A DNA stretch of 21,588 bases from an uncultured bacterium. GTDB taxonomy: Bacteria > Verrucomicrobiota > Lentisphaeria > Oligosphaerales > Oligosphaeraceae. Location of the stretch: NCBI GenBank assembly GCA_900548225.1, contig URJM01000035.1, forward strand, positions 1 through 21,588. The letters are read 5' to 3'. A program made the translations under genes and the position numbers. Shown here one piece after another: positions 21,534 through 21,588 of the stretch (positions within the stretch are counted from its first letter, which is position 1; every line of letters starts with the position of its first letter). The notes under the pieces were generated by a model. It searched no databases and was not told the DNA's origin. It saw nothing but the letters and a program-made list of their open reading frames with translations.

Positions 21534-21588
21534 TGGTACCGGAGGTGGGAATCGAACCCACAAGGGATTTCTCCCGCCAGATTTTGAG
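21534..21588 (-). tRNA. tRNA-Leu(CAA), 3' part, CCA encoded
   Basis: The window holds the 3' half. From the anticodon loop CTCAAAA (anticodon CAA) it continues TCTGG, then the long variable arm GGGA-GAAA-TCCC, T-arm GTGGG-TTCGATT-CCCAC, acceptor strand CTCCGGT, discriminator A and CCA (21536-21534). The long variable arm and anticodon indicate leucine. The 5' half lies beyond the window. It is the likely attachment site for the adjacent integrase. Confidence 0.9.

Larger units (their letters stand above)
20941..21536. mobile_element. Decayed end of a tRNA-Leu-integrated element
   Basis: An AT-richer block between GC-rich core genes and the tRNA-Leu 3' end, containing the integrase stump, the inverted repeat, the small membrane ORF and a truncated opposing frame. 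Location, orientation and loss of the recombinase body fit an integrative element that has mostly been deleted. No direct repeat of the tRNA 3' end was found inside the window, so the outer boundary at the left is a guess based on base composition. Confidence 0.45.

Overview
The window looks like a chromosomal piece of a Lentisphaerota (Victivallales-like) bacterium of fairly high GC. The main evidence is the pair of DUF1559-type pseudopilins with a KHFTLIELLVVIAII start, LSKAREKAR and NNLKQL segments and a late FADGH motif. That architecture is typical of the Planctomycetes-Verrucomicrobia-Lentisphaerae group. A TIGR04073-like envelope protein and sigma-54 activators point the same way. The taxonomic call is inference from protein style, not from a marker gene.

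Left part (1-7.4 kb): a sigma-54 activator with an odd N-terminal domain (cut by the window edge); two tandem, closely related pseudopilin genes on the minus strand, with a strong terminator between them; a tRNA-Glu(UUC)/tRNA-Ser(GCU) pair with encoded CCA ends; a Gfo/Idh/MocA oxidoreductase with a strong terminator; a MATE transporter; and a striking array of four 79-bp repeats, each able to form two GC-rich hairpins, lying between convergent genes.

Centre (7.4-17.7 kb): nine minus-strand genes, most with 4-bp ATGA overlaps or short gaps, that look like one transcription unit. In order of transcription: PAS histidine kinase, NtrC-like response regulator, metallophosphoesterase, rhamnulokinase (rhaB), a secreted protein with a degenerate formylglycine-generating-enzyme-like domain, a second secreted beta-rich protein, L-rhamnose isomerase (rhaA), a double-ACT protein, and an aldo/keto reductase with a two-cluster ferredoxin tail. 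This looks like L-rhamnose uptake/catabolism with its own cytoplasmic two-component control and two unexplained exported proteins. No rhamnulose-1-phosphate aldolase or transporter is seen in the window. This cluster is the best candidate for an undescribed system.

Right part (17.7-21.6 kb): a TIGR04073-like exported protein; a lipoprotein/permease/ATPase cassette resembling nitrate/sulfonate/taurine-type ABC importers but with no recognisable binding protein; then a visibly AT-richer scar next to a tRNA-Leu(CAA). The scar holds a small two-helix membrane ORF, a 41-codon stump of a tyrosine recombinase with an excellent ribosome-binding site, and a perfect 22-bp inverted repeat. It reads as the decayed end of an element once integrated at the tRNA-Leu gene.
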